Program-made: the position numbers and the translations under genes | From: Agrocybe praecox | Taxonomy: Eukaryota; Basidiomycota; Agaricomycetes; Agaricales; Agrocybaceae | Direction of reading: 5' to 3' | Assembly: GCA_964017145.1 (NCBI GenBank) | Contig: OZ024848.1 | Coordinates: 1,872,501-1,936,500 of the forward strand | Length of the DNA stretch: 64,000 nt | In this document: piece after piece, positions 32,845-44,683 of the stretch | How positions within the stretch are numbered: the first letter of the stretch is position 1 | How the letters are laid out: every line of letters begins with the position of its first letter | Notes under the pieces: generated by a model | The model's input: only the letters and a program-made list of their open reading frames with translations | The model's database searches: none | Told to the model about the DNA's origin: nothing

Positions 32845-32856
32845 GGGCCCATAACC
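32845..32856 (-). other. copia primer-binding site, initiator tRNA-Met anticodon type
   Basis: Directly next to the 5' LTR the element strand reads GGTTATGGGCCC, complementary to GGGCCCATAACC, which is the anticodon stem-loop (CAU) of eukaryotic initiator tRNA-Met. Drosophila copia uses the same internal tRNA site through a half-tRNA primer. The match here is seen in the sequence; actual use of a half tRNA is inferred. Confidence 0.75.
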
Positions 32857-33159
32857 TGTCAGAATCTATGATGCACGAAGTAAGTACTCAGTGCGTATAG
32901 AACGAACTAATATAGTATTAGTAACTTTACCTATGATGCACGAAGTAAGTACTATATGGTAAAGAAGGGATAAGTAAGATATAATGGATGGAATAACTTA
33001 AGACATACCTCAGTGCGTATAGAACGAACTGAGGAATGGGAAAGAACATGATTCGGGATATGGGATTGAGTGATACACGTGATAGAAGTGACACGCGTTA
33101 CAGCGCGACTACTGATAAACAAAATGAGGAACTGTGAACGTTACTATATTATTTCAACA
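32857..33159 (-). repeat. copia 5' LTR
   Basis: 303 bases, apparently identical to 27628-27930. It is followed on the plus strand by the target copy TGTTT and the resumed NLR B exon (CQLQNVPIEDAK on joining). It should contain the element promoter; no specific TATA box was fixed. Confidence 0.95.
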
Positions 33160-36100
33160 TGTTTGTCAGCTTCAAAATGTCCCAATAGAAGATGCAAAGC
33201 GCGATATCGGGACATACTTAGACATTGAACTAAAAACACTCGGCGGAACCCCGGAAATGGAGAAATTGAACGAACAGGCTGCGGGTCTTTTCATCTACGC
33301 TGCCACAGTGGTGAAGATTCTGAAGCGGCGTAAGCTGGCTCCCAGTGAGCAGTTCAAGCGGCTCGACTCCCTCCTCTCCTCCAATTCATCTGGATTCGGC
33401 TCGATCGACCAATTGTACCGGCAGATCATGTGCGACGCATTTTCAAACCTAGATGACGATGACGATCCTGAACTTCTCTCCGCTCGTCTGAGCATCCTCT
33501 ACACTTTTCTCTGCTCTGTCGAAAGAATATCTTCCTCCGTCGCCGCCAGCCTGCTGAACACCGATATTGAAGTTGCACAAATCGTTCTTGACAACCTCCA
33601 TGCCGTTCTTTATGTGCAAGACGATCGGGTTTATTGGTATCACTCTTCCTTTCCCGACTTCATTTTCAATCATACACGCTCAAACTTTGACGTGGGCAAC
33701 AAGCATTTTGAGTTCTCGTGTAAACCAGCAACTCAACATGGGATTTTATCCCGTGCGTGTTTCCCCATCATGGAATCGAACGAAATTGGATTGCGATTCA
33801 ACATGGGAGATATAAAATCGTCATACTTGCTGGACTCTGAACACGCTGAAGAATTGCATTTGAACGTTGAGAAGAATATAACTTCTACGCTCAGATATTC
33901 ATGTGTTCATTGGGTACATCATTTTTCCTGCTCCCCGGACGCAGACCATGAACATATTTGCCAATTGCTTTCTGATTTTCTTCGAATTCGTGTTTTGTTC
34001 TGGATCGAGGTCATTCACCTACTTGGAAAGAGTGGTGACTGTCCCCATTTGTTGCAAAATGCGAAGCTCTGTGTATCAAAGGTACCGATATTTCTTTTTA
34101 ATGCACCTTCAGCTGATGATTTGTTTTTAGATGAACAACAGTGCAGCACTTGCAAAAGATCTTCAAGAAGTCACCAATTTTGCCATCCATTTTATTGGCT
34201 GCCCGGCAGCCGAATCAACGCCACACTTGTATATTTCATCATTGGCAACATGGCAATCCACTTCGTCTCTATCAAAGTCTTGGAAGGATGCATTTTTGGG
34301 TATTCCTACGTATAAAAATACGAAAGGGATCATTGACTTGCCTTTAATAACAAAGCAAATTGGATATGTCCGGTCTGTTGCATTCTCCATCGATGGCACA
34401 CAGGTCGTGGCTGCAACGAAAACTGCTATATTGGTGTTAGACGTCACTACCGGCCGACAGCAACGTGCGTTGAATGTTAAGGAATGCTGTTGTGTCAAAT
34501 TTTCGAGCGATGGTACAAGACTGGTGGCTTGCTCCGACGACATGGTTCATATATGGGATACATCTACTTACCAACTACTAAAAGAGTTTGATGCCGACTA
34601 CACAACAATCTCAATTGAAGGAACACAAATTCTGATCATCAAAAAATCCATTGATGCAGACAATTCCATTGATTCAGACAATTACATTGATGCAGACTGT
34701 CTTGAACTGCAGGTGCTGGACGTTTCAACAGGCACAATACTGAGAACGGTGGACATGCCCTTGGAATACAATATCTACCCATCCAGGTCCTTTTCAAGTG
34801 TCGCAAAGAGGTTTCTAATGGACTTTGACGACTTTGTTAAAATATGGGATATATCGACAGATTGCGCAATGAAATCACTTACACTTGAACCTGAAGGCTA
34901 TTTTTCTTCGGTTTCATTTTCGCCTGACGGAAATCATGTTGTGACATCCTCGAACGATGGTACTGTACGGGTGTGGGACGCATCGACCGGAAATTCATTG
35001 ATGGTATTGCAACATAAAGTGTCGGTCAACGCATTCGACTTCTCATCCGATGGCACATATATCGTGTCTGGTTCACGGGAAGGACCTCTGCACGTGTGGG
35101 ACATGACAACAGGCGCAAAATTAAAGGTCTTTGCCAATGCAGGTGGTGTCGGGTTGGTTGCGTTTTCACCAGATGGTACACGTATAGTCTCAGGGTCAGC
35201 GAGTGGCATGCAGGTTTGGTCTTGCGACAGGTCGGCACAAATCGATGACACCCAGGATATCACGTCATATAGCGCAGCCATTCTAGATGTTGGAATGACG
35301 GATGACTCCAAGAAAATCATATCTGCCACACCGTACAAAGTTCAGATCTGGGATGCAGTAACAGGGACAGAGCTAAAAGCAATATCGAGTTCTGTCAGGA
35401 TATCCTCCGCCAAGATCTCTAGAAACGGTGAATACATTGTTTCTCGCCTGCACGATGAATCTGTAGTTGTGTGGGATGCAACAACTGGCGGTAAAACAAT
35501 TCATTTGAACCGTGCGGTCCCTCGGCGTTTTCACGCTTACGACCGCATTGTTGCTGATTTGTCGAGAAGTGGGAAAAGGATTGCCATTAGTACAACGGAA
35601 CCTAGGACTATCGAAATATGGAATATACAAACAGGTAAAGAAACAGAGATTGTCATCGACAAATCTCTGTCTTTTCTCTCGCTTTCAACTGAAGAGCAAT
35701 ACATCGTGTGCGGCTCGCTACATGGACCGAGTGGAAATGCCTGCATGACCATCTATAACGCTTTAACAGGTATAACAATCAACTATTATTGCTTATTTTG
35801 TCTGTTTTAAGAGACTACTTGACAGGTCATATAAGCCAGGAGATTTACACTCAGATACCCTGTGGCGCATATTCTCGGTCTTTATTTTCAACAAACGGGA
35901 AAGAAGTTATAGTTTGTTCGCAATACCCAGAAAAATCCACGGATACCTTGTTCGAAATTTGGGATATATCATCTGGTCAACTCCTGAATACAGTCAAAGC
36001 ATCATCGTATATGCATGACAACTTTGACGCAAGTTTCTCTTTTGAATCAGCCAATCTCTCAAACGATGGAAAGATGCTTGTCGTGGGTTGCAGCGATGGA

Positions 36101-36475
36101 TTTATACGAATTTTGGATTTTCTCGAAGGTGGCAAGATAACCATAATTGGCTATATCGATTCAGGATGTACTGGCATTACAGTCACCTTTTCCTGCGACG
36201 ATAAACGAATAGTCTCTGGACACCTGGATGGATCTGTGCGTGTTTGGGACTTGGATAAGGACACAGAAGAGAGTTGGATACTACAAAAGAGCAATTGGAT
36301 CACTTCTTCTCGGAAAGAAGAGCACAGGCTCATGTGGGTTTCTGAATCATTGGGAGTCGTCCAACCACGCAACACTCTGATCATACTGCCACCTCGGGAG
36401 CACGGTTCTGTTGACTTCAAAGAGGCTATGATTGGCGAAGACTGGGAGAAATGTTACACTCTTCGTAATATGTAG

Positions 36476-37396
36476 TATTTTCAATGTGTTTCCTTCGAGT
36501 TGCTAGGAACAGACTACGTAGAAAAATATATTTCAACTTGACGGTCGAACACACGCTCATATGATGCTACGGTAGCCGTGACATCCATAATCCACCGTGA
36601 TTGCAATCGTCATCGAATAAATCTTGGGCGGCCTATGGGGCTATATTCTAATATTGTCAATGTCCCTTCACAAAAAACCTTGATGCACCTACAGTCGTAT
36701 AATTCTCGTTTATATTAGGGCATGTGAGAACCCGAAGTAATCAAAAAAAAAAACAGGTGAAAGCTCAAGAAGTGCGAAGATGCGGGTGCACGGAAACGGA
36801 AAGAAGGAGGATTGTTTGCCCATGAGGGACAGGAGTAACTAATAACACGTTGCTACTGCTCTCTGGAACACTATGTGCTCCTCAAAACAGTAGCATTATA
36901 CCAGAAAACTTCCTGGTCAATGCAGTACACGCGCAGACGCCGGAGACGATTCAAATAATGAGGTTGCATTTGAAAAACCACAAGATAGTTACTCTGTCGC
37001 CTAACCAATCAAAAACAACAATAGCATAGAAAAACACACACAGGACATCCTCCACCCTAAATCTGATACAGTTTCGTCTGTCGTTCACTTGCTTGCTTTC
37101 TTCCTTCCTTCACGGCGAGTTAGTTTGTACAAGTTGCCAGGAGAAGGCGAATCATGTTTCGTCAAACATGTCGAGCATTTAGTCGATTAGTTCCTGGATA
37201 AATAAATGGTGATAGGTCAGTCCATTTGTCCATGCCGTGTCGAGTAAATCCCTCTGCTGGTTGGAGTATTGGCGAAAAGGAAGGATAGGAAAGGGGGGGA
37301 AGACAAGAAGAGAATCACAACGAGCGACCAAAGAAGATAAGACCAAAGGTACAAAAAGGGAGGAAATCAGAGAGGGAAGAAAGCAGGAAAGGGGCT
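36476..37396. repeat. shared 3' flank of the NLR block, copy B
   Basis: No gene. Matches 5292-6321 and 58606-59630 along most of its length, with small deletions relative to copy A (for example the CCTT microsatellite near 37095 is shorter). Ends at the isocitrate dehydrogenase last-exon remnant. Confidence 0.75.
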
Positions 37397-37444
37397 TCAC
37401 AATGTAGTAGTCGCGTTTGCTGCGAGCTTCTGTTGCAGCTTGGC
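37397..37444 (-). pseudogene. NADP-isocitrate dehydrogenase, last-exon remnant (copy B)
   Basis: Sixteen codons after a CTAG acceptor: AKLQQKLAANATTTL and stop, matching the A and C copies. The rest of this block's isocitrate dehydrogenase lies 3.7 kb away at 41139-41988, so the gene has been split by intervening sequence, including kinase remnants. The C-terminal tripeptide here is TTL, no longer like a peroxisomal signal. Confidence 0.6.
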
Positions 37445-39921
37445 CTAGAGGAGCGGGAATTGTTAGCATTGCGATCATAAGGATACAGATGGGGAAAGGG
37501 TGAGCGATTAAAAAGAAAAGGACCCACATCTGGTGCTCTAAAGCTCGTCGACAGAGGATTCAAGCCCTCCTCGCAGACAACAAACGAACACGAGCTGCAG
37601 ACCACATCCTGTTCGCAATGATAGATGCGGTTTAACCTGGATGATAACTCTATAATCAGTTTGTCGCTGTGACTTTTACCCGCTTACTGTTGTCTGAACG
37701 ATGAAGCTTAAAGTCCGAACCGAAAATGCGAGCAAGTGTGCACGCGGACTACATGGCGCTAAATTTGCGGTGCTTTTAGGAGCAAAACTTGAGTCCGACG
37801 ATGATGTCCTGGTAGGCTTCACCTCTGTTCGTAACGATGTTGGCGAGTCTTTGGATAAGGGGACAATATTTCATTTGACGGCCTGTCACAGGTCTAGAGG
37901 ATATGGTCGGGATACGGACATACGCAATGGCATCTCGGGTTGTTCGGGGTCGTACGTATGCCAAGTTCGTACGTTCATTCAATTTTTTCGTCGTCAGGTT
38001 CATTTCCATGCACTGTATCTGTTGTCGTTTTGCGTTTTATGTTCAAGTGTTCGCCCTACTTTTGTTCGCCCTCTAATCACCGCTCAGAGTTCAATATTTC
38101 AATATTCAAGCTGTCGCGTTCATGACTCTGAATCTCGCCCCATCTCTCGATGCCAACTTGTATTCTTCGTTCACGCCCCCTGGCTTCTTTATTCATTGAT
38201 GGTCCCTTCCCTACCGTTTCCCTACCCTCCGCCTCTTGCCTCCCTCCCTTGTTTACTTTCATCAATAACTACCCTCCCTCAACGTAGTGTTTACCTTCTT
38301 TCTTCCTTCTTCCTTTTTCTGCCCCTGTCGTGCTCTCCCTTTCCATCCATCCTCTTTCCTATCTTCCAAAATGTTTTCGCGCTGTCAGTTCCTTCTCTTC
38401 CTTCTCTTGCTTTATTTCTTATATCTGCATAACGTCGAGGGATCTTCGAACGACGTAAATAGTAAGGCTAGGTGCTCCCTGCGCCACGCTACGCCTCGAT
38501 TTTCTCGTTTGCCCTTTGCTTTCGCGCTCACCCCACTCGTCGCTCTCGCTCCGTCTGTGGTCAACGGTCTCTCGAATGCTTTTGTTCGGTCTGGACGACG
38601 ACGGAGAGGCGTAGGTGGTGAAAGGATGTTGGAACTTGGAAGTGGTGTGGAAATTTCAGATGAGTGAAAAAAAAAAAAGGTTTATAAAGAAACCGAATCG
38701 GATAATTATAAGGGTATTAAAAATAAAAAGTAGAAAAAGTAGCAAGTATATTATATGCAGAAAGACATTGTGTTGGAATGGTGATGGTGTCAATGATGAT
38801 GGAGATTGGAGGGAAATTGTTTGACCTAGACCAATGAAGGAAAGAACACGAGAGCCCTCCGCCCAGATATATGGTGGATATCATGAGAAGAAAGAAGTCA
38901 AACATATACGAGAGAGAGAGTGAAGAAAGGAAAAGTTCGAACTACAGTACAGACACGATAGTTCTTGTTGAAGAAAGAGGAAGAAGAAAGAGCGAAAACG
39001 GACAGCAAGGTCCACAAGAAAGTTATCAGAGGAATGAAAAGATGAAGAAAGAAAAAACAGAAACGAAACATAAAAAAAGGGAAATACAGATATTGGAAAA
39101 TAGAAATCCAGCCCCAAATATCGAGAGGTAACGAGATCAAGCGCGTCGCAGAAAGCAATTTGAAAAGAAAACCTCGCCCGTCATCCCCAACCACGACTGC
39201 GACCACCACTATCCACCGCCCTGGATCACTTATCCCATGTTCCTCCTTTTCCAACCAGGACATGCTAAATCACCTTCACCAATCTTTATTCCAATTCCAA
39301 GCTAGCATTTCGATCGAATCCTCGAAGCAGCATTATCGAATGCCCAGGGAATCTGATAGTCCCAAGTTACAAACGAGTCAGAACTTGCATGGATTGTGAC
39401 GTGGCGGCGCACGCAAGTCTATGCGTTTGTTATAAAGGTGGGATAGGTATGGCGTTTGCTGACTGTGTGACTGTGTGTTCGACGCTGCAGGAGTTTGTGA
39501 ATGTGAAAGTGAATACGCGTGTGCCAGTGCATGTATGGGCATAAGCATATGTGATGGCTGGATGGATGACATAAGTGCATAGGTGACGACGACGACGACG
39601 ATAAAGAGATGATAGTGGAGGGTGATGAGAATCTGGAGCCATGGGTAAGGATGGCCAATTATTGTCGATAATGGGTTGCTTGTAACGATATATATATTCC
39701 ATTCGTTCGCCATCTAGGCATGAACAGCCGCACGCCTATAAACAGAAATAATTTAGTATGTATGTTCAATCGCCTGGACAAAAGGTAAGAACATAAGAAG
39801 AATTAAGAAGATACCAGGTGTTGATGTACGAGCCTAGTCTCGACACCAGCACAAAATGCGGATCGAAAAGAAGGAAAAAGAAAAAAGAAGGAAAAGAGAA
39901 AAAAATTGAAGAAAAGAACAC
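37445..39921. other. no recognisable gene; pyrimidine-rich duplicated stretch
   Basis: Nothing recognisable as a gene. From about 38105 to 38300 a pyrimidine-rich stretch (TGTCGCGTTCATGACTCTGA, then TGTTTACTTTCATCAATAAC) recurs at 7635-7770 and 42515-42640, downstream of the F-box/LRR tail in blocks A and B, so it is another piece of the duplicated unit. Purine-rich low complexity fills 38880-39110. There is a GAC microsatellite at about 39587-39601. Confidence 0.5.
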
Positions 39922-41138
39922 TTACTGCCTTAACGCGTCATACAAAAATTTATAACTCCTCAAGCTATACGTATCATTTAATCTATCCAACCTCGTCAGC
40001 TCGACGTTGACCCGCACTTCATCTTCAGTGTCCTGCGATGGATAGCCATATCCCTGTCCAGGAGGACATAACCTCCAGTGGTGGCTTCGTAATGATTGTC
40101 GCTTGATCCACCGCATGGTGATGGATACGCAGCTCACCATAAGGATGAGGTGGGACAGCATTCTGTTGCTGCTGCTGCTGTGCTTGCGACGAAGAAAACG
40201 AAGTAAACTCATAGAAAGCACCTAGCTTGTTAGAAGACGTCGAGGTCTGTCGTTGACGTTCGCGGTCTCTGCTGCCCACAGTAACACTATTCCTGAACCT
40301 AGAAACCAAGGAGGATACAAGGGGTGTAGTAGCCGTAGTAGGTACGGCAGCAGCAGCCGTTTCGCTGCGAACAGGTGTGGGAGGTGCAGGGGGAGCAACG
40401 AAGCTCTGCGTTCATAGACGTCGAACGTGCTGCTGCACAAGGTGTTAATGGCATAGATGTGAGCATCGGTGGGGTTGTAAACTGGCGGCGGCATTCTCGG
40501 CTGTAGATGGTACGGCTGTAGTGATGCCCTCGGGATACAGAGCTAATCCGCGTCCTCTGGTTCCGAGACCGACTCCTGATGGACCTGCTGAGAGGCTCAA
40601 CCATAACGGTAAGCGTGTTCCCCATTCTGCTTGTACCCCTTTCCCTTTCCCTCTCATCCTCTTCCTTCCCCTCCCTTCCCCTCTCCTCCTTCGTCTTTTC
40701 CCTCTTCTCTCCATCATTCACCGTATCCGTAGAAGAATCAGCCTGCGATGCACCAGAAGCGGTGCCACCTCGGCGTAGCGCTGATGCTCGGCCTTCCACT
40801 GCCGTCCTTCGCGTTGGCACCAGCAACTCTGCCACCGAAAATTTCTTATGGCCCGCTCCTTGGGCTTTACCAACCGACGAAGTTCTAGTCTGCTCCAACA
40901 GAAACTGCAGATACGGCGTGGCAGGAACAACCGGAGCTGTCGTACCAAGGATCTGGACAGGAGGAACCGACACTGGTGCTGGGCGTGATGCACTCGGAAT
41001 TGCAGGCACACGACAAGTCGTTGGTGATGGTGGTAGTGGTGCTGCTGCAAAGAGACAGGCCGGTATACTCCCACTCGGCTGCTTCCTTCCTCCTTCCTTC
41101 GGCTCGGAACCACATTCGACCTGGACGGTGCTCGTAGT
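39922..41138 (-). pseudogene. KIN4-type protein kinase, C-terminal remnant with KA1 domain (copy 1)
   Basis: Minus-strand pieces of the C-terminal half of a Snf1/MARK-related kinase like yeast KIN4: a Pro/Thr/Val-rich linker, SRFRNSVTVGSRDRERQR, a Gln run (SSSQAQQQQQQ), LRIHHHAVDQ with IITKPPLEVM, and the KA1-type end DEVRVNVELTRLDRLNDTY followed by SLRSYKFLYDALRQ and stop. KA1 domains bind membranes and restrain the kinase. The KA1 part lacks about eight residues normally found between its two halves, and the catalytic domain is absent, so it is a remnant. It abuts the isocitrate dehydrogenase remnant directly at about 41138, reading YYEHR on one side, so the junction is chimeric. Confidence 0.6.
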
Positions 41139-41988
41139 AGGTCCCAGCAGCCTCGTATTGGGACTTGTATTGACTATTGACTGCATAGAAGACGAAAATT
41201 AGAACAGGTTTGAATTGCACATCCTCGCGTACTTACGTGTCATAGATTTCTTGGAAGGTGTCCTTAAAGTGACCGTCGTATTTCTTCGCGGTGGTGTTCT
41301 CGGTCGTCATAAACTGGACACAAAAATTATGTTAAGACTTTGATCAGGGAAGATGTAGGAGAACCTACCAGGGGCATTTGCTTAGCAAAGGCCATCTTGA
41401 TGGAGGAGTGGGCGAAACCAGTAATTGACTGCAAACAATGAGCATGTTTTCCGATACCTGGAGAATTAGACATACCTCATCAGTGTTGTACATAAACATG
41501 GCGACACCAGGTCCCTTGAAATCATACACATCCATAACAGTGGCAGGAGCACCGTCAGCAGGAGTGTAAACCAATTGCAATTTTCCTGGACCACGAGCAA
41601 CATAGTCTGTCGGGCGACTATGAATAGATATTAGCGAAACCGCGAGGATAATAACAAACACAGGAACGTACTTGGTCACCAAAAGCGTGTCTGCTAATGA
41701 CGGTAGGTTGGACCCATCCTGGGATAGGGTTGGGGATTTTGGAAAGGATGATGGGTTCACGGAACACGGTTCCTCCAAGAATGTTACGGATCTGAAGAGA
41801 AAAGGTCGAATTCTGGAATAGCTAAGAAAGAAAGCAGTACAACATACAGTTCCGTTTCAACTCCTCCACAATTCCTTCAAGTTGAACTCCTTCATACGGC
41901 CCTCGTCGGGGGTGATGGGTGCACATTTAATGCTGACTTTATGTTCTAAAATGGCGTTGGCAGCGTCTACTGTAACTTGATCGTTGGT
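41139..41988 (-). pseudogene. NADP-isocitrate dehydrogenase remnant (copy B, middle part)
   Basis: Minus-strand exons of cytosolic or peroxisomal-type NADP-dependent isocitrate dehydrogenase (isocitrate to 2-oxoglutarate, making NADPH). They run from a CTAG acceptor at 41989: [17 protein letters not shown], then [24 protein letters not shown] residues, [48 protein letters not shown]-like residues, [15 protein letters not shown], and YKSQYEAAGTYYEHR, where the similarity stops at kinase-derived sequence. A frame break lies near 41850-41880 and the N-terminal exons are missing. Upstream sequence is the F-box/LRR tail on the other strand. The C-terminal exon is displaced to 37397-37444. Confidence 0.75.
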
Positions 41989-41999
41989 CTAGGAGTCCA

Positions 42000-42365
42000 T
42001 GAACACTGTTTGAGTTCTCCGGTTACAGCGACGGAGCATATCTGATCTCTGTACTCCAATCGTTTCGGGTGTCTCGTCGGCTTCGGAGACTGCGCCTGGT
42101 GAAGGGGATGCTGATGTTGGATCTACGAATTTGTCGAGGTCTGCGTCGCTTAAGTGGACTTCTGGATGGAAAGCGGGAGGAGGTGCTAGTGGGAGTACGG
42201 CTATGTCTGGAACGCGCACACCGAGCTCTCGATAAGTCTGGGCTCGTTTAGGAGGTTGAGGTTGAGGTTGACGGGCGGGAGGAACGGGAAAGAGAAAGAC
42301 AAGAAAGAGAGGAGGGCGAGTTATTCGAATTAGGATTTGCCTGTTCAAGATGCTGTGACCACGGA
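42000..42365 (+). pseudogene. F-box/LRR protein Ser-rich tail remnant (block B)
   Basis: The plus strand reads ISGVSSASETAPGEGDADVG, LSRSASLKWTSGWKAGG and GTRTPSS, matching the tails at 7.25-7.5 kb and 61.06-61.4 kb. Frame changes and a stop after the Arg-rich part mark it as broken. It touches the isocitrate dehydrogenase remnant head to head, as in block C. Nothing N-terminal of the tail survives here. Confidence 0.5.
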
Positions 42366-44099
42366 GGGCATCGTTTCTGGTCACTTGGATGGCCAGACTG
42401 TGTATTCTCCATACAGGCCCTCGATGACCACCATCTCCTGCTGGCTTTGGTATGGTCTCGGAGCCTTTCACGTGTGTTTTTCGCGTGCGTTGTTCGTCAT
42501 CGTCGTTCACTGGCACCTGCTGTCACGTTCATGACTCTGACTCTCGCCCCATTGATCGTCCCTTCCCTACCGTCTCCCTACTCTCCGCCCCTTGCCTCCC
42601 TCTTTGCCTCCCTTGTTGACTTTCATCAATAACTACCAGCTTCTCGCAACCGATTCAGTCGTACTTCGTCATCAATCCTCCTTCTCTTCTTCTTGCAACC
42701 CGGTTCGAACTTCCTCGCATTTCAACTCGGCGCCCCACTCCTCACTAGCGCTGAGCGCTGAGCATCCAGCTTCTTGCGATTCGTGCTAGTTCACGTGCTA
42801 TCGCATGATATGTCCCTGCATAGGTAGTGTGCAAGTAAACGTCGCGTCTTCCCTTCCAACTCCTATAAGAAAATCACCGCCGCGGGTGCTGTGCCCTCCT
42901 GAATCCACCGAGCGCATCAATTGAACGGTACCCGTTCGTCGAGTTGAGGAGGAGGGGACTCTGGAAAGAGACAGATGTGAGCAGAATGGCATATCAGAAA
43001 GAAGGCACGTACTGACACGGTATACGATCCATCCATCGTCGAACTTCAGACGCAGAAGATGGCAGTAGTTCGAAGTGCACAATGGAGTGGCTGACATAGG
43101 AAAACCTATCTGCGATAATGAGAAACGATGTGTAAGTGGGAGACATCCTGTAAAATAGGTGTTAATCATTTTTCGCAGCGGAGACGGGAAGAGCTCACTT
43201 GATCCGGAATTTGAGGTCATGTACGATGTCCTTGATAGTAACTAGAGCTGCTACGAAACAAGCAGAGTAGCTAGAAACAGGGACTTAGCCTAGCTGCAAA
43301 TATCCTGACGTCTTCGAAAGATTTAAGAAGAGCAAACACGGAAGACGGAATAATTCCGGAATGGATCACTTGAACGCCGAACGGTCACGCGACTTCTTCC
43401 GTTACGCGTCGCGTCGCCAAGGCCGAGCCTTATCCGGGGCAATTTTCTTCTTCCCTTCCACCACCACTTCCACTACCCACTTGCTTTGTTACGCTTGTCT
43501 TGTTCTAAGCTCACCGTCTGTAGGCTCTGTTTGCGAGCTGATGTGCCTGATAACCTGATCTGAAGTATCCATGACACGGCGATGCTTTCTTCCTGCGCTC
43601 TGGGCTTTCCGTGGTTCTCCTAGTTATCACTCCTCGTCCAGCACTCCTCGACTCTCTCATTTTGTCCTATTAAAATGCTTTCTCGACCTGACCGAGCTTC
43701 AACTGCGCGACATTAGCCGTTGGATGGGATGAAGGTGAGTACGACATACGCTTAGCCTTTTGTGCTACTTTGTTATTGCATCACTTATTTCTTGCTTCCT
43801 TTTTGGCTGCTATACCTCGGCATCGTGGTGCTCATCGTTTAGTAGTCCCAAGGTTATGCTGCTCCGCTAGATTTGGAAATCTTGTGAGTGTGATTTTGCG
43901 TTTTGTTCCCTTTAATTTGCTTATTGATTTCCACATGGCTTGTAGCTTTACATATCGGATTTAATCCCCTTCCACCACCATCGTCAAACCACTGGTTCTC
44001 TGTCAGCAGCGAATTGAGGCGGGCCTGAATGGATATGCAATATTTCAAGCCGCCTGAGGGATGAGAACCGCCCTTCCATTGGTGCTAACTACTGTATCG
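42366..44099. other. duplicated pyrimidine-rich stretch and unrecognised sequence
   Basis: From 42510 to 42720 the sequence matches 7620-7800 (TGCTGTCACGTTCATGACTC). At 43220-42798 a minus-strand open frame of 140 codons exists, but I recognise nothing in it and see no paralog, so it is not called. An inverted copy of the dispersed short repeat lies at about 43345-43445. The remainder shows nothing. Confidence 0.45.
43345..43445 (-). repeat. dispersed short repeat, inverted copy
   Basis: Contains TTACGCGTCGCGTCGCCAAG and GCCGAGCCTTATCC, the reverse complement of the cores at 12030-12060 and 46785-46815, followed by the same CCACCACTTCC-like run. It lies outside the segmental duplication and in opposite orientation, which is why I treat it as a dispersed element. 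Confidence 0.45.
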
Positions 44100-44683
44100 G
44101 GTGCGTTACCAAATAATCAACGGAGAAGCGAGACCATCTCTCAGAGTTTTTCGCTAGCATTTCGATGCAGGGATGTTCTCCGGCGGGATAAGGCATAGGA
44201 AGTCCACTCGGGAGACGGTAAATGACAGAAGAGATGTCGACCTCAATTGTGGACCCTTCCGCACGCTTCAGCAGCTCCTGTAAAATTTTTTAGGAACTGT
44301 GCGTTCCTTGTGAGAGGTTCAGCGAGGTTGATCAGCGGCAACCGGTACCATAACTTTGGTGTTATCAGCGAGACGTCCCTCCAAAATCTGCAAACGTGAG
44401 AGATGGTCCAAGGGAGGTGTGATGGCAGGACGATCTTGCGTGATGAATTAGACAAACGATCCATAGCCCAATAGATGAAGATGATTTGCAATAATCCCAC
44501 AGGAAAGCGTCGTAGGGCAGATATTAGAGCTACATGGCTGCGTATAAATTTTTGCGTGACCTCTAGATTTCGCCTCGTCCATTTCTCCGAGATGACGAAC
44601 AAGGGAGTTGACTTCGCAGTGGTGAGTTTGACGAGGAGCTCTCCTTCCTTCTTCTTCGCAGTCGCAACACCTTGTAGGATCAT
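44100..44683 (-). pseudogene. F-box protein N-terminal remnant
   Basis: Minus strand, 44683 to about 44275, contains RRFPVGLLQIIFIYWAMDRL, then HVCRFWRDVSLITPKLWYRL and PLTRNAQFL, the usual F-box helix pattern (P.ELL..IF, then V.R.WR..AL.TP.LW) of Agaricomycete F-box proteins. The frame then stops at 44243, while a second frame carries on naturally (ELLKRAEGSTIEVDIS, PAGEHPCIEMLAKN) from about 44283 to 44100. A TTTTACAG acceptor just before ELLKR could make this an intron, but no donor is obvious, so a frameshift is equally likely. Upstream of 44683 the start is unclear. Role as SCF adaptor would be family inference. No LRR part follows. Confidence 0.6.

Larger units (their letters stand above)
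27628..33159 (-). mobile_element. complete Ty1/copia LTR retrotransposon
   Basis: 5532 bases, minus strand, inside the NACHT exon of NLR B. It has a full set of parts: 303-base LTRs at both ends with TG...CA termini, a 5-base target duplication TGTTT (27623-27627 and 33160-33164), a primer-binding site next to the 5' LTR, a polypurine tract next to the 3' LTR, and one uninterrupted Gag-Pol frame in the Pseudoviridae order protease-integrase-RT-RNase H. I see no difference between the two LTRs, which are identical at the moment of insertion and diverge with time. The copy is therefore very young and could still be active. Confidence 0.95.
26065..36475 (+). pseudogene. NACHT-WD40 NLR-like gene, paralog B, split by a copia element
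   Basis: Same family and exon plan as paralog A: 26065-26403, 26468-26604, 26657-26801, about 26852-26908, then the NACHT exon 26964-27627 continued at 33165-34081, 34131-35769 and 35826-36475. Walker A reads GQAGSGKTT and Walker B YLVVIDALDE. Exon lengths sum to a multiple of three (1516 codons) without any internal stop once the copia element and one target copy are set aside. The only lesion visible is therefore the insertion, after codon 447. As it stands, the frame runs 14 codons into the LTR and stops at 27671, leaving a possible N-terminal plus NACHT-core product without the WD40 sensor. B is more divergent from A and C than those are from each other. The apparent frameshift at 35810 is a normal 56-base intron (35770-35825). 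Confidence 0.9.

Noticed and set aside
35770..35825. Stop codon at 35810 (and 57955 in C) as a frameshift splitting the WD40 gene
   Set aside because: GT-AG boundaries, 56-base length and exact frame recovery in both genes, with a homologous 51-base version in A, show it is an intron.
42798..43220. 140-codon minus-strand open frame as a gene
   Set aside because: No recognisable motif, no paralog in blocks A or C, and no plausible intron pattern.
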